A stretch of 25,000 nt of DNA from Symbiodinium natans (lineage: Eukaryota; Sar; Dinophyceae; Suessiales; Symbiodiniaceae). Made by a program: the position numbers and the translations under genes. Shown one piece after another: positions 1 to 8,273 of the stretch. The notes under the pieces were generated by a model, which was not told the DNA's origin, did no database searches, and saw only the letters and a program-made list of their open reading frames with translations. The stretch lies in the NCBI GenBank assembly GCA_905221605.1, contig CAJNDS010000225.1, positions 392,501 to 417,500 of the forward strand. Direction: 5' to 3'. Position 1 is the stretch's first letter. Every line of letters starts with the position of its first letter.

Positions 1-39
1 AGAGGAGGCTTGTGGGAGCCGGAAATCTTGCAGGGCACC
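1..39 (-). CDS. candidate exon, cut by window edge
   Basis: On the minus strand an acceptor (GTCCCCAG) follows the array at 61-144 and opens a 13-codon frame, GALQDFRLPQASS, that runs off the window. The C-rich array lies upstream on this strand, as in the general exon layout. The product is unknown. Confidence 0.3.
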
Positions 40-60
40 CTGGGGACTTTATGGGGTTTG

Positions 61-144
61 GGGTTATAGGGTTTAGGGTTTACGGCGGGTTTAGGGTTTA
101 GGGTTTAGGGTTTAGGTTTTAAGGTTTAGGGTTTAGGGTTTAGG
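61..144 (+). repeat. interstitial TTTAGGG array
   Basis: About 11 units of TTTAGGG with a few variants (TTTACGGCGGG, TTTTAAGG). Confidence 0.95.
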
Positions 145-819
145 AATCCTAAAACACTGGGGATTGGCCACACTTTCGGGAGGTTGACAGTACCACATTC
201 AGGGAAACCCCCTCCTGACAATAAGTCGATCAAATAATCAGGGCCCTAAGACTACTACCACCCTTCTGAGGAAGAGCATGTTTTTTGCAAACAACGGGTG
301 TTCTTGAGCAAGTACTAGAAGAGCGCATATATGTATTCGGTTTTAGGTAAGTCGCAAGGAGTAAACTGAGGATCGCGCCTGGAATATCATAGGGCTGGAA
401 ATCAGGAAGACAACACCGGATGCAACAGGGTTTACGGTTTAGGAAGACTTCGCCACGCCTGCATCATAGATAGATCAGCTCTTTCGTGCAGGTCCCTTCC
501 CTTGGGGTTTAAGGTTGAGGTTTAGGGTTGATGGCTAATCGCAACACAAACTAGTTGTACATTGACAGGCGCCTTTTGTTTGCAGCGCTCTCTCACGCAA
601 GAAAGGCAACAGATGAACAAGACAAAGCACCCGAATGGCCACGAAGAAAGCCACGAATAAAGAGTAAGACCAACTCTGCAACAAGCATTTGGCCATCACT
701 CTTGATGTTAGCATCTGTTCCAGAAACTTGGAGGCGTTCAGGAGCCTGGTTCCTTTGATGCACCATTAAAAACAGCGTAGGACAGCCTGGCATCGCAGAG
801 CGTTTTGCCATGTATTTAT
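145..819. other. inter-array stretch, mostly unassigned
   Basis: It holds short TTTAGGG remnants near 428-442 and 504-531. A good plus-strand acceptor (pyrimidine-rich, TTTGTTTGCAG, ending at 585) is followed by a frame reading TQERQQMNKTKHPNGHEESH and a stop at 658-660, with a GTAAG donor-like site at 664. A minus-strand frame across 593-811 is also open for 72 codons. I cannot tell which, if either, is coding. A GTAAGT site lies at 347-352. Confidence 0.3.
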
Positions 820-903
820 AAACCCTACACCCTAAACCCTAAACCTAAACCCTGAACCCTAAACCCTAAATTAAACCCTAACCCCAAACCCTAAACCCTA
901 AAC
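820..903 (-). repeat. interstitial CCCTAAA array
   Basis: About 11 units of CCCTAAA with variants. On the minus strand it directly follows a GTAAGT donor at 902-907. Confidence 0.95.
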
Positions 904-907
904 TTAC

Positions 908-1004
908 TTTTGTTGGGGCATGAACCCGCATGGTTCCGATAGCGCCTCGCCAGCCACCGGCGCCCATCAGTTGCAGTGAAGTCAAGGCCCTCGTCTCCAA
1001 GCCC
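908..1004 (-). CDS. candidate exon with GTAAGT donor
   Basis: On the minus strand the acceptor CTTGGCAG precedes 1004 and a consensus donor, GTAAGT, starts at 907 and runs straight into TTTAGGG repeats. Two frames are open: one includes LDFTATDGRRWLARRYRNHA, the other RALTSLQLMGAGGWRGAIGT. I cannot choose between them. It is the clearest case where a standard donor leads into a telomeric array. Confidence 0.45.
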
Positions 1005-1034
1005 CTGCCAAGACCTCGGGGGGCACCCCTACCA

Positions 1035-1095
1035 TTTAGGGTTAAGGTTTTAGGGTTTAGGGTGAGGGTTTGGGGTTGAGGGTCTAGGGTTTAGG
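1035..1095 (+). repeat. degenerate TTTAGGG array
   Basis: About 7 imperfect units with TTAAGG, GTGAGGG and GTTGAGG variants. Confidence 0.85.
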
Positions 1096-1116
1096 TGTCA
1101 GCTTTCTTCTAACGCA

Positions 1117-1255
1117 GGGTTTAGGGGTTTAGGGGTTTAGGGGTTTAGGGGTTTAGGGGTTTAGGGGTTTAGGGGTTTAGGGGTTTAGCGGTTTAGGGGT
1201 TTAGGGGTTTAGGGGTTTAGGGGTTTGGGGGTTTAGTGGTTTAGGGGTTTAGGGG
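1117..1255 (+). repeat. TTTAGGGG octamer array
   Basis: About 17 near-perfect units of the 8-bp variant TTTAGGGG, with single-base variants (TTTAGCGG, TTTGGGGG, TTTAGTGG). The homogeneous block differs from the heptamer arrays around it and suggests local expansion of a variant unit. Confidence 0.95.
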
Positions 1256-2136
1256 AGAAGATGATAGGCGCTTGACCCTGCCAGAAATTGGGGTGGCCGG
1301 GCCGCCTCACAATAAAAAAGGCCTCATAAGACCTAAGGGCGAAAGGATTCAAGGTCTGGTTAATAGTGCGTTTGTAATTGAACGAAGTGAGTGCACGAAA
1401 CGTACGAAGTATATAAACGACATACCCGGGCAAATGGTATTCTCACTGAACATAAGCCCGGGATACATTAATATAAGAATTACAGTGAAGACGAACTCAT
1501 TATGTTACAAGCGAATTTTGCGCGTGCATTTAATGTGTGAGTGAAATGAACGAAACAAGAATACGCGCAACTATTCTTACAACGAGTGCACGAAGTGTGA
1601 AAAATATCATACGCGCGTATGAACGAAACGAGAGAAAGCATCTAGTAACATAAAGCGATCTTGGGAACGGGGTCTTTCGTTCATTCGTGCACTAATTTCA
1701 CGTATTTCGTTCATATATTCACTTCATTTGTAAACTCACCCGCAATCAGGCCGTGACCGCCAAATGCACAGCGGCAGAGCGCGATTCGCCACACTGCCAC
1801 CAACCCCCTACTATCATCCCCTTTTACCGCAAACACCCCCTGACCGCAGGTGCAGCCGCTTCATTGGCCACATGGGCCTACATGAATCCTAAAAATCCTA
1901 TTTGTGCAACTCACAGAACTGGTATTACTGCAGAAAAACAGAAACATTCGGGATATGGGTCGAACTTACAGGGTGTAGCGATTTCGAGGTGGTGGTGCAG
2001 GCAGGGGGCGGTACGCACATGCAGTCAGCATGTGGCAAGACCGGCAAGGCAACAACCCTCAACCTGCGCAAAAAAAACAACCCTGGGAGCCTAAAGCCTT
2101 TCACCCCCATAGGCCCATAACCAAAGCCTCCATCAG
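1256..2136. other. long inter-array stretch, no assigned gene
   Basis: Positions about 1375-1735 are AT-richer and hold five GAACGAA/TTCGTTC motifs and three GTGCACGAA/TTCGTGCAC motifs in both orientations, resembling a decayed inverted-repeat element. On the plus strand 1902-2120 is open for 72 codons, including IWVELTGCSDFEVVVQAGGG, and ends at a TAA just before the next array. It begins without an ATG and could be an exon or a gene remnant; function is unknown. An overlapping frame from 1753 is also open. Confidence 0.35.
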
Positions 2137-2253
2137 CTAAACCCTAAACCCTAAACCCTAAACCCTAAACCCTAAACACTGAACCCTAAACCCTAAACCC
2201 TAAACACTGAACCCTAAACCCTAAACCCTAATTAAACCCTAAACCCTAAACCC
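2137..2253 (-). repeat. interstitial CCCTAAA array
   Basis: About 16 units with a repeated higher-order variant (CCCTAAACACTGAA, twice). Confidence 0.95.
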
Positions 2254-2407
2254 AATGTGCTAAGCAGGAGGCTGATGTAGTTCTCGAGACGGCTGTCGCG
2301 CAGGCTGCTGCCGATGACCCTCCTCGAAGGCGTCCTCGAGAGCTCCCACCTTGCAAGCGAAGTCCGCACAACACTCGAACGCCGGAAGCCCCTAAAGACA
2401 GAGAATC
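2253..2407 (-). CDS. candidate exon, unknown protein
   Basis: The minus-strand acceptor TTCCGTTCAG lies just above 2407. The frame is open for about 50 codons and includes RVIGSSLRDSRLENYISLLL, where most third positions are G or C. It exits into GTTTAGGG at 2254. An alternative acceptor TGTCTTTAG lies inside. A second frame is partly open. This is one of the longest candidate exons in the window. Confidence 0.45.
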
Positions 2408-2562
2408 CTGAACGGAACAAGGGCTAAGCTCTAGGAGGGTTTAGGGTTTAGGGGCTAGGGGATATGCCCTACTACTGAGTGTAGCTGCGGTCCCTTGGAC
2501 ACCCGAAGCCCTGAACCGGCCGGAAATCCCAAAGAACAGGGCTTAGGGCTCGCAGCTCTAGG

Positions 2563-2663
2563 AATTAGGGTTTAGGGTTCAGGGTTTTGGGCACATGGGT
2601 TCCGAAGGTCAGGATTCTGAAGATCAGGGCCTAAACTCTAAACTCTAAACCCTAAACCCTAAA
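2563..2663. repeat. facing short telomeric arrays
   Basis: Short TTTAGGG units at 2563-2592 are followed by about 4 CCCTAAA/CTCTAAA units at 2632-2663, an inward-facing pair only about 40 bp apart. Confidence 0.8.
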
Positions 2664-2692
2664 TCGGAACTTTTGAGGTGTTTGCTTGGCAC

Positions 2693-2744
2693 CCTAGCTC
2701 CAGAGGCTGGACGGAGCCGAGCACCCTGCTCAGCCCATCCCGTG
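2693..2744 (-). CDS. candidate exon, unknown protein
   Basis: It lies between (CCCTAAA)n ending in CCTGAG and a GTGCCAAG donor-like site on the minus strand. The frame reads TGWAEQGARLRPASGAR. The plus strand is also open here, so strand choice rests on the general pattern. Confidence 0.3.
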
Positions 2745-2754
2745 CTCAGGGTTT

Positions 2755-2870
2755 CTTAGGGTTTAGGGTTTAGGGTTACGGCTTAGGGTTTAGGGTTTAG
2801 GGTTTAGGGTTTGGGGTTTAGGGTTTGGGGTTTAGGGTTTAGGGTTCAGGGCTTGGGGTTAGGGTTTAGG
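2755..2870 (+). repeat. interstitial TTTAGGG array
   Basis: About 16 units with TTTGGGG and TTACGGC variants. Confidence 0.95.
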
Positions 2871-2996
2871 GTCTACAGGTGCTGTGAATGTTCGGGCTTT
2901 AGCGCTCCGACTTAGCTGAGAACTTACGGCTCAGACTTCGGGGCTGAGACTTTTCTACAAAAAAACCCGGCGGGGGGTTGGGTTCCCCGAAGGCCG

Positions 2997-3090
2997 AAAC
3001 CCTGAACCGTGAACCCTAAACCCTAAACCCTAAACCCTAAACCCTAAACCCTAAACCCTAAACCCTAAACCCTAAACCCTAAACCCTAAA
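2997..3090 (-). repeat. interstitial CCCTAAA array
   Basis: About 13 units, nearly pure after the first two. Confidence 0.95.
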
Positions 3091-3133
3091 CGGGGGTCTG
3101 CGAGGATTCCTGGCGGTGTTTAGGATTGGGGGA

Positions 3134-3155
3134 GGGGGGGGGGGGGGGGGGGGGG
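3134..3155 (+). repeat. poly-G tract
   Basis: An uninterrupted run of G of about 22, preceded by GGGGGA, between the telomeric array and the family F element. Confidence 0.9.
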
Positions 3156-3167
3156 AAAGACGGCTTT

Positions 3168-3229
3168 CTTATAAGCCCCCTAAATGCCCTAATATGGTTA
3201 TAAGTACAGTTTCTTAGTTAATAAGTACC
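3168..3229 (-). repeat. dispersed repeat family F, uninterrupted copy
   Basis: A 62-bp segment whose reverse complement aligns with 10875-11000. It has one copy of ACTGTACTTA, whereas the other copy has that 10-mer on both sides of an inserted telomeric array. It acts as the empty-site comparison. Confidence 0.8.
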
Positions 3230-3324
3230 CTGAACCTCCAAGTAGGGCTGTTGGGCTCGGAAACAGGATGGGCTATTTGGCCTTAGGAATCCCCATGAGC
3301 AACCCTACCAAGCGTCCTTTTGCT

Positions 3325-3418
3325 AACCCTAAACCCTAAACCCTAAACCCTAAACCCTAAACCCTAAACCCTAAACCCTAACCCTAAACCCTAAACCCTA
3401 AACCCTAAACCCTAAACC
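3325..3418 (-). repeat. interstitial CCCTAAA array
   Basis: About 13 units, nearly pure. Confidence 0.95.
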
Positions 3419-3422
3419 CCCC

Positions 3423-3505
3423 TAGGCGATTCAACCAGACCGAGGAGCAGCACGCGAAGTGCCGGGCGCTGTCGGCGACTGAGGGTTGCTGCAGCTGCCT
3501 TTGCA
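3423..3505 (-). CDS. candidate exon, unknown protein
   Basis: The minus-strand acceptor CATCTTCACAG precedes 3505. The frame includes AKAAAATLSRRQRPALRVLL and stays open to the array at 3418. Its entry phase (one base) matches the phase-2 exit of 4004-4076. On the plus strand a frame beginning RFNQTEEQHAKCRALSATE is also open and very GC-rich at third positions, so the strand is not certain. Confidence 0.4.
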
Positions 3506-3535
3506 CTGTGAAGATGTTGTTGGGTCTTCGGGTCT

Positions 3536-3690
3536 CAGGGTTTTAGGGTCTTAGGAGCTTAGGGTTTTAGGGCCTTAGGGTCTTAGGGTCTGAGGGTCTA
3601 AGGGTCTTAGGGTCTTAGGGTCTTAGGGTCTTAGGGTTTTAAGGTTTCAAGGTTTTAAGGTTTTAAGGTTCTAAGGCTTTGGGTTTGGGG
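3536..3690 (+). repeat. variant telomeric array, GGGTCTTA type
   Basis: A degenerate array in which an 8-bp variant, TTAGGGTC, is repeated at about 3580-3640, then TTTTAAGG variants follow. Confidence 0.85.
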
Positions 3691-3923
3691 TTGTGGGGGA
3701 GAGTTGGTGCTGGGGAAGACAGTTTTCACGCGAAACCGCGTGAAACACGGACCGGGGAGTCGGTTTTAGGCTTTCGCGTGCTTACCTAAGCCTTCGGACC
3801 CCACTTCGGGTGTAGGGCTTTAGGGTTTAGGGACAAGGCCATCAGTTTACCACACCTAGAGCATGAGAAACAGCGCCCGAAACCTTTGCGCGGCTCTACC
3901 CCCCTGTATCCTTTCCCCTTCTC

Positions 3924-3984
3924 CTAAACCCTAAACCCTAAACCCTAAACCCTAAACCCTAAACCCTAAACCCTAAACCCTAGA
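3924..3984 (-). repeat. interstitial CCCTAAA array
   Basis: About 9 nearly pure units. Confidence 0.95.
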
Positions 3985-4003
3985 CCCTTTAAAAAATGTT
4001 TAC

Positions 4004-4076
4004 GTAGCATGGTCTGGGTGCCACTTGGCAGGTACTACTATGTTACATTTGGAACCCTCTGGGCCTCTGGGGGAAG
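4004..4076 (-). CDS. candidate exon, unknown protein
   Basis: Minus-strand acceptor GCTTCCCCCAG above 4076 and donor GTAAAC below 4004. The frame reads GPEGSKCNIVVPAKWHPDHA and enters with one base, which matches the phase-2 exit of 4413-4446. Both splice sites are GT-AG type and lie outside the arrays. Confidence 0.45.
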
Positions 4077-4091
4077 CCCCTCCGATTTGAT

Positions 4092-4164
4092 GTTTAGGGT
4101 CACCCTAAACCCAAACAAACCCTAAACCCTAAACCCTAAACCCGAAACCCTAAACCCTAAACCC
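4092..4164. repeat. head-to-head telomere junction and array
   Basis: GTTTAGGGTCACCCTAAAC at 4092-4110 is a perfect palindrome around one C, the form expected at a telomere-to-telomere fusion. It continues into about 8 CCCTAAA units to 4164. Confidence 0.9.
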
Positions 4165-4385
4165 ATAACAATCATAATAACAATAATAATAATCATCATC
4201 CTAGTAATCACAATAATCATAATAATGAGAGTAATAATCATCATAATGATAATAACCATAGCAATAATAACAATAATAATCATCATCATCATAGTAATCA
4301 CAATAATCATAGTAATGAGAATAATACTCATCATAATGATAATAACCATAGCAATACTAACAATAATAATAATACTGCTAAAAAT
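4165..4385. repeat. AAT/ATC microsatellite with 90-bp period
   Basis: A stretch of AAT, ATC and ATG triplets. A larger unit is repeated: TAGTAATCACAATAATCAT at 4202 and again at 4292 gives a 90-bp period over about two copies. The open frames on both strands are by-products of the triplet repeat. Confidence 0.9.
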
Positions 4386-4412
4386 ACTATTTCTCATAAT
4401 ATTCGTACTAAC

Positions 4413-4446
4413 TTGCGTTTGTTCTCGGCCTTGAACTTCGTGAACT
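4413..4446 (-). CDS. candidate micro-exon
   Basis: A 34-bp minus-strand segment between acceptor GGTCGGCAG and donor GTTAGT. The frame reads FTKFKAENKR. It sits between the C-rich array (minus sense) at 4499-4563 and the microsatellite. Short, so tentative, but its exit phase fits the next exon. Confidence 0.35.
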
Positions 4447-4498
4447 CTGCCGACCCAAAACCCGTAAAAAAACCTGAGACCGGAAATCAATTTGTGAC

Positions 4499-4563
4499 TT
4501 AGGGTTTGGGGGTTTAGGGTTTTGGGGGTTTAGGGTTTAGGGTTTAGGGTTTAGGGCTTAGGG
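4499..4563 (+). repeat. interstitial TTTAGGG array
   Basis: About 8 units with TTTGGGGG variants. Confidence 0.9.
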
Positions 4564-4679
4564 CCTTGCATGTTTAGGGGCGTAAGGCTTGTGGATTCGG
4601 GGAGTTTAGGGAGCTAAGGGGTTCGGGCTACTACAAGCATCCCAAATCCCGAAACCATTAAAACCCTAAGCCCTAAAAA

Positions 4680-4858
4680 TGCTTAAGAATTCCCCCCTCC
4701 CCCCCCCAAAAAAAAACAAACAATTCCATACATCTCTATATATATACACATTCTTCGATACAAGGGCGATAGAGTGATTATTATACTTCATTATTGATTT
4801 GTTTTTGAATTTTTTGTTTTGGGGGCGGGGGGGGGGGGGGGGGGGGGGCTCGTAAGCA
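4680..4858. mobile_element. family E inverted-repeat element with C/G-tract arms
   Basis: The left arm begins TGCTTAAGAATTCCCCCC and continues as poly-C then poly-A. The right arm mirrors it as T-rich, then GGGGGC plus 22 G, then CGTAAGCA. The terminal sequence resembles that of the element at 14594-14847. It carries no coding capacity, so it is MITE-like; mobility is inferred. Confidence 0.6.
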
Positions 4859-4883
4859 ACCAGTAGTATCAATCGCTAAACCC

Positions 4884-4940
4884 ACGAACGCCGGACGCCT
4901 CCGAAAGGCAGCCGGCGAGAAGATCAGCCGCAGCCGCGAC
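4884..4940 (-). CDS. candidate exon, 57 bp, phase 0
   Basis: Exactly 19 codons on the minus strand, VAAAADLLAGCLSEASGVR, between an acceptor-like GAGAG after the C-rich array and GGTTTAGC. Helical and Ala/Leu-rich. The plus strand is open too. Confidence 0.4.
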
Positions 4941-4952
4941 CTCTCATGTCTG

Positions 4953-5082
4953 GTTTAGGGTTTATAGGGTTTAGGGTTTAGGGTTTAGGGTTTAGGGTTT
5001 AGGGTTTAGGGTTTAGGGTTTAGGGTTTAGGGTTTAGGGTTTAGGGTTTAGGGTTTAGGGTTTAGGGTTTAGGGTTTAGAGT
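4953..5082 (+). repeat. interstitial TTTAGGG array
   Basis: About 18 units, almost pure. Confidence 0.97.
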
Positions 5083-5114
5083 TTGTTGGGGTCGTTGGTT
5101 CGGGAGATGGGGTT

Positions 5115-5219
5115 CTTCGTAGGAAATGGGGGAAATGATGTACCCTCTACATCCCTTTTAGATTTTTTCCCTTTGAATGGATTCTACAGGGTACCCTCAT
5201 TCCCCCATGTCCTACTAAG
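5115..5219. mobile_element. family D inverted-repeat element
   Basis: A 105-bp element with arms of about 32 bp. The left arm (CTTCGTAGGAAATGGGGG onward to TACCCT) matches the reverse complement of the right arm at roughly 27 of 32 positions. It lies between facing telomeric arrays. Single copy in the window. Confidence 0.75.
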
Positions 5220-5346
5220 AACCAGGGGGGTGTTGGTTGAGGGCTTCTGGGGGCGTGTTTCGGCGAGCTTCGTTGAACATGGGATTTTGGTTTGGGGGCT
5301 TCGTGGTTTTCTTGCGCAAGGGGGGTCTTAGGAGCTTCGGGTCTTC

Positions 5347-5429
5347 AAACCCTAAACCCTAAACCCTAAACCCTAAACCCTAAACCCTAAACCCTAAACC
5401 CTAAACCCTAAACCCTAAACCCTAAACCC
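5347..5429 (-). repeat. interstitial CCCTAAA array
   Basis: About 12 pure units. Confidence 0.97.
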
Positions 5430-5474
5430 GATTCGAGGGCTTGGTGACTTCAAGTTTCGGAGTGACTTGACCAA
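5429..5474 (-). CDS. candidate exon, short
   Basis: Minus-strand acceptor CATGAACTTAG, frame LVKSLRNLKSPSPRI, exit into GTTTAGGG. Short and weakly supported. Confidence 0.25.
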
Positions 5475-5527
5475 CTAAGTTCATGATACGCGTGTTTGGG
5501 GGTTTGGGATGCGCAGTCTGGCTGAAG

Positions 5528-5606
5528 GTTTAGGGTTTCGGGTTTAGGGTTTAGGGTTTAGGGTTTGGGGTTTGGGGTTTAGGGTTTAGGGGGTTTAGGG
5601 TTTAGC
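5528..5606 (+). repeat. interstitial TTTAGGG array
   Basis: About 11 units with TTTGGGG and TTTCGGG variants. Confidence 0.95.
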
Positions 5607-5781
5607 TTAGGGCTAACTGTTTAGTGTCTATAGGGGCTTTGCGTTAAGTCGGTTCGTTAAAGCCGCGGCACATACCCAGAGTGCCCTTTTTTGAACCCTA
5701 AACCCTGAACTCCCCACACACAGAGCAGGTAGGGCGGGTCCCCGCAACACAACCATCTCACCAAAAAACGGCCCCGACAAA

Positions 5782-5827
5782 CCCTAAGCCCTAAACCCTA
5801 AACTCTAAACCCTAAACCCTAAACCCT
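5782..5827 (-). repeat. interstitial CCCTAAA array
   Basis: About 7 units with one CTCTAAA variant. Confidence 0.93.
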
Positions 5828-5909
5828 CAAAAAGGAACAGCCCCCACCCAGCTTCAATCGAGAGCCGAGGGGCCCTACTCCGATCCTCAAGTCGAAGCAC
5901 CTGCTCAGT
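5826..5909 (-). CDS. candidate exon, 84 bp, phase 0
   Basis: A strong minus-strand acceptor, TACCCCTTCAG, precedes 5909. The frame is open for exactly 28 codons, starting TEQVLRLEDRSRAPRLSIEA, and ends flush at GGTTTAGGG. It is a textbook example of the island layout. Confidence 0.5.
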
Positions 5910-5916
5910 CTGAAGG

Positions 5917-6006
5917 GGTATAGGGTTTATGGTTTAGGGTTCAGGGTTTAGGGTTTAGGGTTAGGGTTTAGGGGGGTTAGGTTCAGGGGGATAGGGTTTA
6001 GGGTTC
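5917..6006 (+). repeat. interstitial TTTAGGG array
   Basis: About 11 units with TATAGGG, TTCAGGG and shortened units. Confidence 0.93.
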
Positions 6007-6086
6007 TCCGAAAGTGTGGGGCATATTCGGCAAGGAAGGGTTTGCATTCTGCGTTGCCTGGGACTTGAGACAAAGTAGAGCTCGAT

Positions 6087-6206
6087 ATTGAAGTAGGGTA
6101 TATATTTCTTGTACCCCGAAAAGGACACCAAATATGTACACTCACCAATATTAAAAAGGAACCTTATATACACTCACCAAAAACAGAAACATAAACCCTG
6201 CTTCAT
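6087..6206 (+). mobile_element. family C inverted-repeat element, copy 1
   Basis: Aligned along its length with 8274-8404: both share TATTTCTTGTACCCC, a GGACACC motif and two TACACTCAcCAA-type segments. The ends are ATTGAAGTAGGG and CCCTGCTTCAT, slightly decayed inverted repeats. No coding capacity. Confidence 0.8.
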
Positions 6207-6255
6207 CTCGCTTCCTAAGCTGCCACCAGGAAGGCTGTGAAACGTCTTTTTGAAA

Positions 6256-6352
6256 CCACGGCTCTTGCTGCACTGCACCCTAAACCCTAAACCCTAAACC
6301 CTAAACCCTAAACCCTAAACCCTATGACGCTTTTGCAACCCCACGGCTCTTG
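6256..6352 (-). repeat. CCCTAAA array bracketed by direct repeats
   Basis: About 7 CCCTAAA units at 6277-6325 lie between CCACGGCTCTTG at 6256-6267 and the same 12-mer at 6341-6352. The similarity extends diverged to about 28 bp on each side, consistent with a target duplication made when the array was inserted. Confidence 0.85.
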
Positions 6353-6389
6353 GGCCCAGCACGAAATCACAGCTCGCACTACGAACGAA
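6323..6389 (-). CDS. candidate exon, unknown protein
   Basis: Minus-strand frame after TTGCTGAG includes FVRSASCDFVLGPRAVGLQK and exits into GTTTAGGG. Its last 28 bp are partly duplicated beyond the array. On the plus strand an ATG at 6324 opens a 38-codon frame over the same bases, so the strand is uncertain. Confidence 0.3.
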
Positions 6390-6491
6390 CTCAGCAAGAG
6401 GCGGGATAGACAGGATATAAGGAGGGAATGTAAACCCTAAATATACTAAATATAATTACACCTGAAATAGTCCTTTTTTTACTTAAGTAGA

Positions 6492-6533
6492 TCCTAAACC
6501 CTAAACCCCAAACCCTAAACCCTAAACCCTAAA
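6492..6533 (-). repeat. interstitial CCCTAAA array
   Basis: About 6 units. Confidence 0.93.
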
Positions 6534-6624
6534 TGACCCTTGAATAACCTCAAGGTCCCTCATCAGGGAACCTCCTTTAGTCCCTTGACAGTCATGGCAT
6601 GGGAGGCTCCCGATGCCCTCAACC
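6533..6624 (-). CDS. candidate exon, unknown protein
   Basis: Minus-strand acceptor GGGGCTTAG, then a frame open for about 30 codons including SLPCHDCQGTKGG and SLMRDLEVIQGSF, up to the array at 6533. Unrecognised. Confidence 0.35.
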
Positions 6625-6638
6625 CTAAGCCCCAGGTG

Positions 6639-6836
6639 GTTTAGGGTTTAGGGTTTAGGGTTTAGGCTTTAGGGTTTAAATAGGGTTTCCGGTTTCGGGT
6701 TTGGAGTTTGGCATGTGAGCGCTTTATTGGTTTCGAGGCTGATGGTTTAGGGCTTAGGCTTAGGCTTGCAGGGGTCTCGGGTTACAGGGTTAGAGTGTTG
6801 TAGGGTTTAGGGTTAGAGTGTTATAGGGTTTGTTGG
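6639..6836 (+). repeat. degenerate TTTAGGG array
   Basis: Good units at 6639-6687, then scattered degenerate units (GGCTTAGG, TTAGAGTGTT) to about 6836. Confidence 0.85.
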
Positions 6837-6943
6837 CTTGGGGCTCACTGTAGGTAGCAGCTGAGGAACTGGTGGGTGCCCGGTGTCGCGATCGCGGCCC
6901 AAACGGATATGTCATAACAAGACCGAAGCTAAACCCTTATCAG

Positions 6944-7077
6944 CCCTACACTCTAAAAACCCCAAAATCCCACCCTAAACCCTAAACCAGGCCCTAAACC
7001 CCAAACCCCAAACCCTAAACCCTAAACCCGAAACCCGAAACCCTAAACCCTAAACCCTAAACCCTAAACCCTAAACC
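6944..7077 (-). repeat. interstitial CCCTAAA array
   Basis: About 17 units with CCCCAAA and CCCGAAA variants. Confidence 0.95.
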
Positions 7078-7137
7078 AGCCCGGCCTTGGAAGCCTGTGC
7101 AGAGGCTGCCAGGGCCGGCGGAAAGGGCGTGAAGGGC
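7077..7137 (-). CDS. candidate exon between divergent arrays
   Basis: A 61-bp GC-rich island with minus-strand acceptor AAACCCAG and exit GTTTAGGG. The frame with G/C-rich third positions reads FTPFPPALAASAQASKAGL. Other frames are open too. Confidence 0.35.
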
Positions 7138-7138
7138 C

Positions 7139-7270
7139 TGGGTTTAGGGTTTAGGGTTTAGGGTTTGGGGTTTGGGGTTTAGGGTTCGGGTTTCGGGTTT
7201 AGGGTTTAGGGTTTGGGGTTTAGGGTTTAGGGTTTAGGGTTTAACGTTTAGGGTTTATAGGGTTTAGGAG
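7139..7270 (+). repeat. interstitial TTTAGGG array
   Basis: About 18 units with TTTGGGG and TTCGGG variants. Confidence 0.95.
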
Positions 7271-7526
7271 CTTCGGAGTTGTGGGCTTCAACTCAATGCA
7301 AGCGGGCTTTTAAGTTCCCCCTAACGCCCCACAGCCCGAATGCCCCGTCAGGTTTAGGGAGTTTAGGAGTCGATGCTCAAGTATTGCGTTTAGGGCTTCA
7401 ACCACCAACGCCCTCAAACCTACAAGCCCAAGCCCTGAACCCAAAGACCCCTAAAACAGCTAGACCGAAGCCTTTCATATCCCAAACCCTCCTATTCAGG
7501 CTCTCCGGACTCAGCGAGAGTAAGCC
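7271..7526. other. inter-array stretch, nothing assigned
   Basis: Mixed sequence with decayed telomeric units. The open plus-strand frame across it is rich in Pro and Leu from the repeat itself and is not taken as a gene. Confidence 0.5.
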
Positions 7527-7816
7527 GAAAAACCCTAAACCCCAACACCCCCCCCCCCCCCCCCCGTAAACTCCTCAATCGCAAACACAAACCGCCCAAA
7601 CATAAACCCTAAACCCCCTACCTAGCAACCCCAAACCCTAAACCCCAGAAACCCCCAAGCCCTAAACCCTAACCCCCCCAAACCCCAAACCTCCAAACCT
7701 CCAAACCCCCCAAACCCCGAACCCTAAACTGCAGGTTTTAGGGTTTAGGGTTTAGGGTTTAGGGTTTAGGGTTTAGGGTTTAGGGTTGAGGGTGTAGAGT
7801 TTAGGGTTTAGGGTCA
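7527..7816. repeat. divergent arrays joined at a PstI-like palindrome
   Basis: Degenerate CCCTAAA units with a poly-C run (about 7547-7565) turn at CTGCAG (about 7729) directly into pure TTTAGGG units from 7735 to 7816. No island separates the two orientations. Confidence 0.9.
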
Positions 7817-7917
7817 GCTCTTGTGGCGAAGTAGCTCTAAGGCTTCCAGCACCTGAGACTCCGGCTTGCTTCAGGCTCGCAAGGCTTTTCAAGGGGCTTG
7901 GAGGGCTTTTGAGTTGA

Positions 7918-8210
7918 GGTTTAGGGTTTAGGGTTTAGGGTGTGGGTTTTGGGTTTAGGGTTTAGGGCTTAGGGCTTAGGGCTTAGGGCTTAGGGTGTAG
8001 GGTGTAGGGCTTAGGGTTTCGGATTTAGGGTTTTGGGTGTCTGAAGGGGGTTTAGGGGATTGAGGGTCTGGGGTGTAGAGGGGTTGGGGCTTCTTAGACT
8101 TCAGGGGCTTTGGTGTTTAGGGTTTGGGGTTCAGGGGCTTTAGGATTTGGGTCCTAAGTAGGCTTAAGGGGCTTTAGGGTTTAGGGTTTTGGGTTTCGGG
8201 GCTTTAGGAT
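7918..8210 (+). repeat. degenerate TTTAGGG array, GGGCTTA block
   Basis: It contains a homogeneous run of the variant TTAGGGC at about 7966-7997 and then strongly degenerate units to 8210. Confidence 0.85.
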
Positions 8211-8273
8211 TTGGGTTCCAAGGAGCCTAAGAATGGACATGGGGCACCAATGAGCACCCTTCGTGGTAGTCGG

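Noticed and set aside
4004-4076. J-domain HPD motif in the candidate exon
   Set aside because: WHPDH occurs but the surrounding helix pattern of a DnaJ domain is not visible.
4122-4490. Long open frames on both strands across the AAT/ATC repeat
   Set aside because: They arise from triplet microsatellite and telomeric units with no stops; the peptide is Ile/Met low-complexity.
7279-7569. 96-codon plus-strand frame with NPKP motifs
   Set aside because: Largely degenerate telomeric repeat and poly-C; the amino-acid pattern is that of the repeat.
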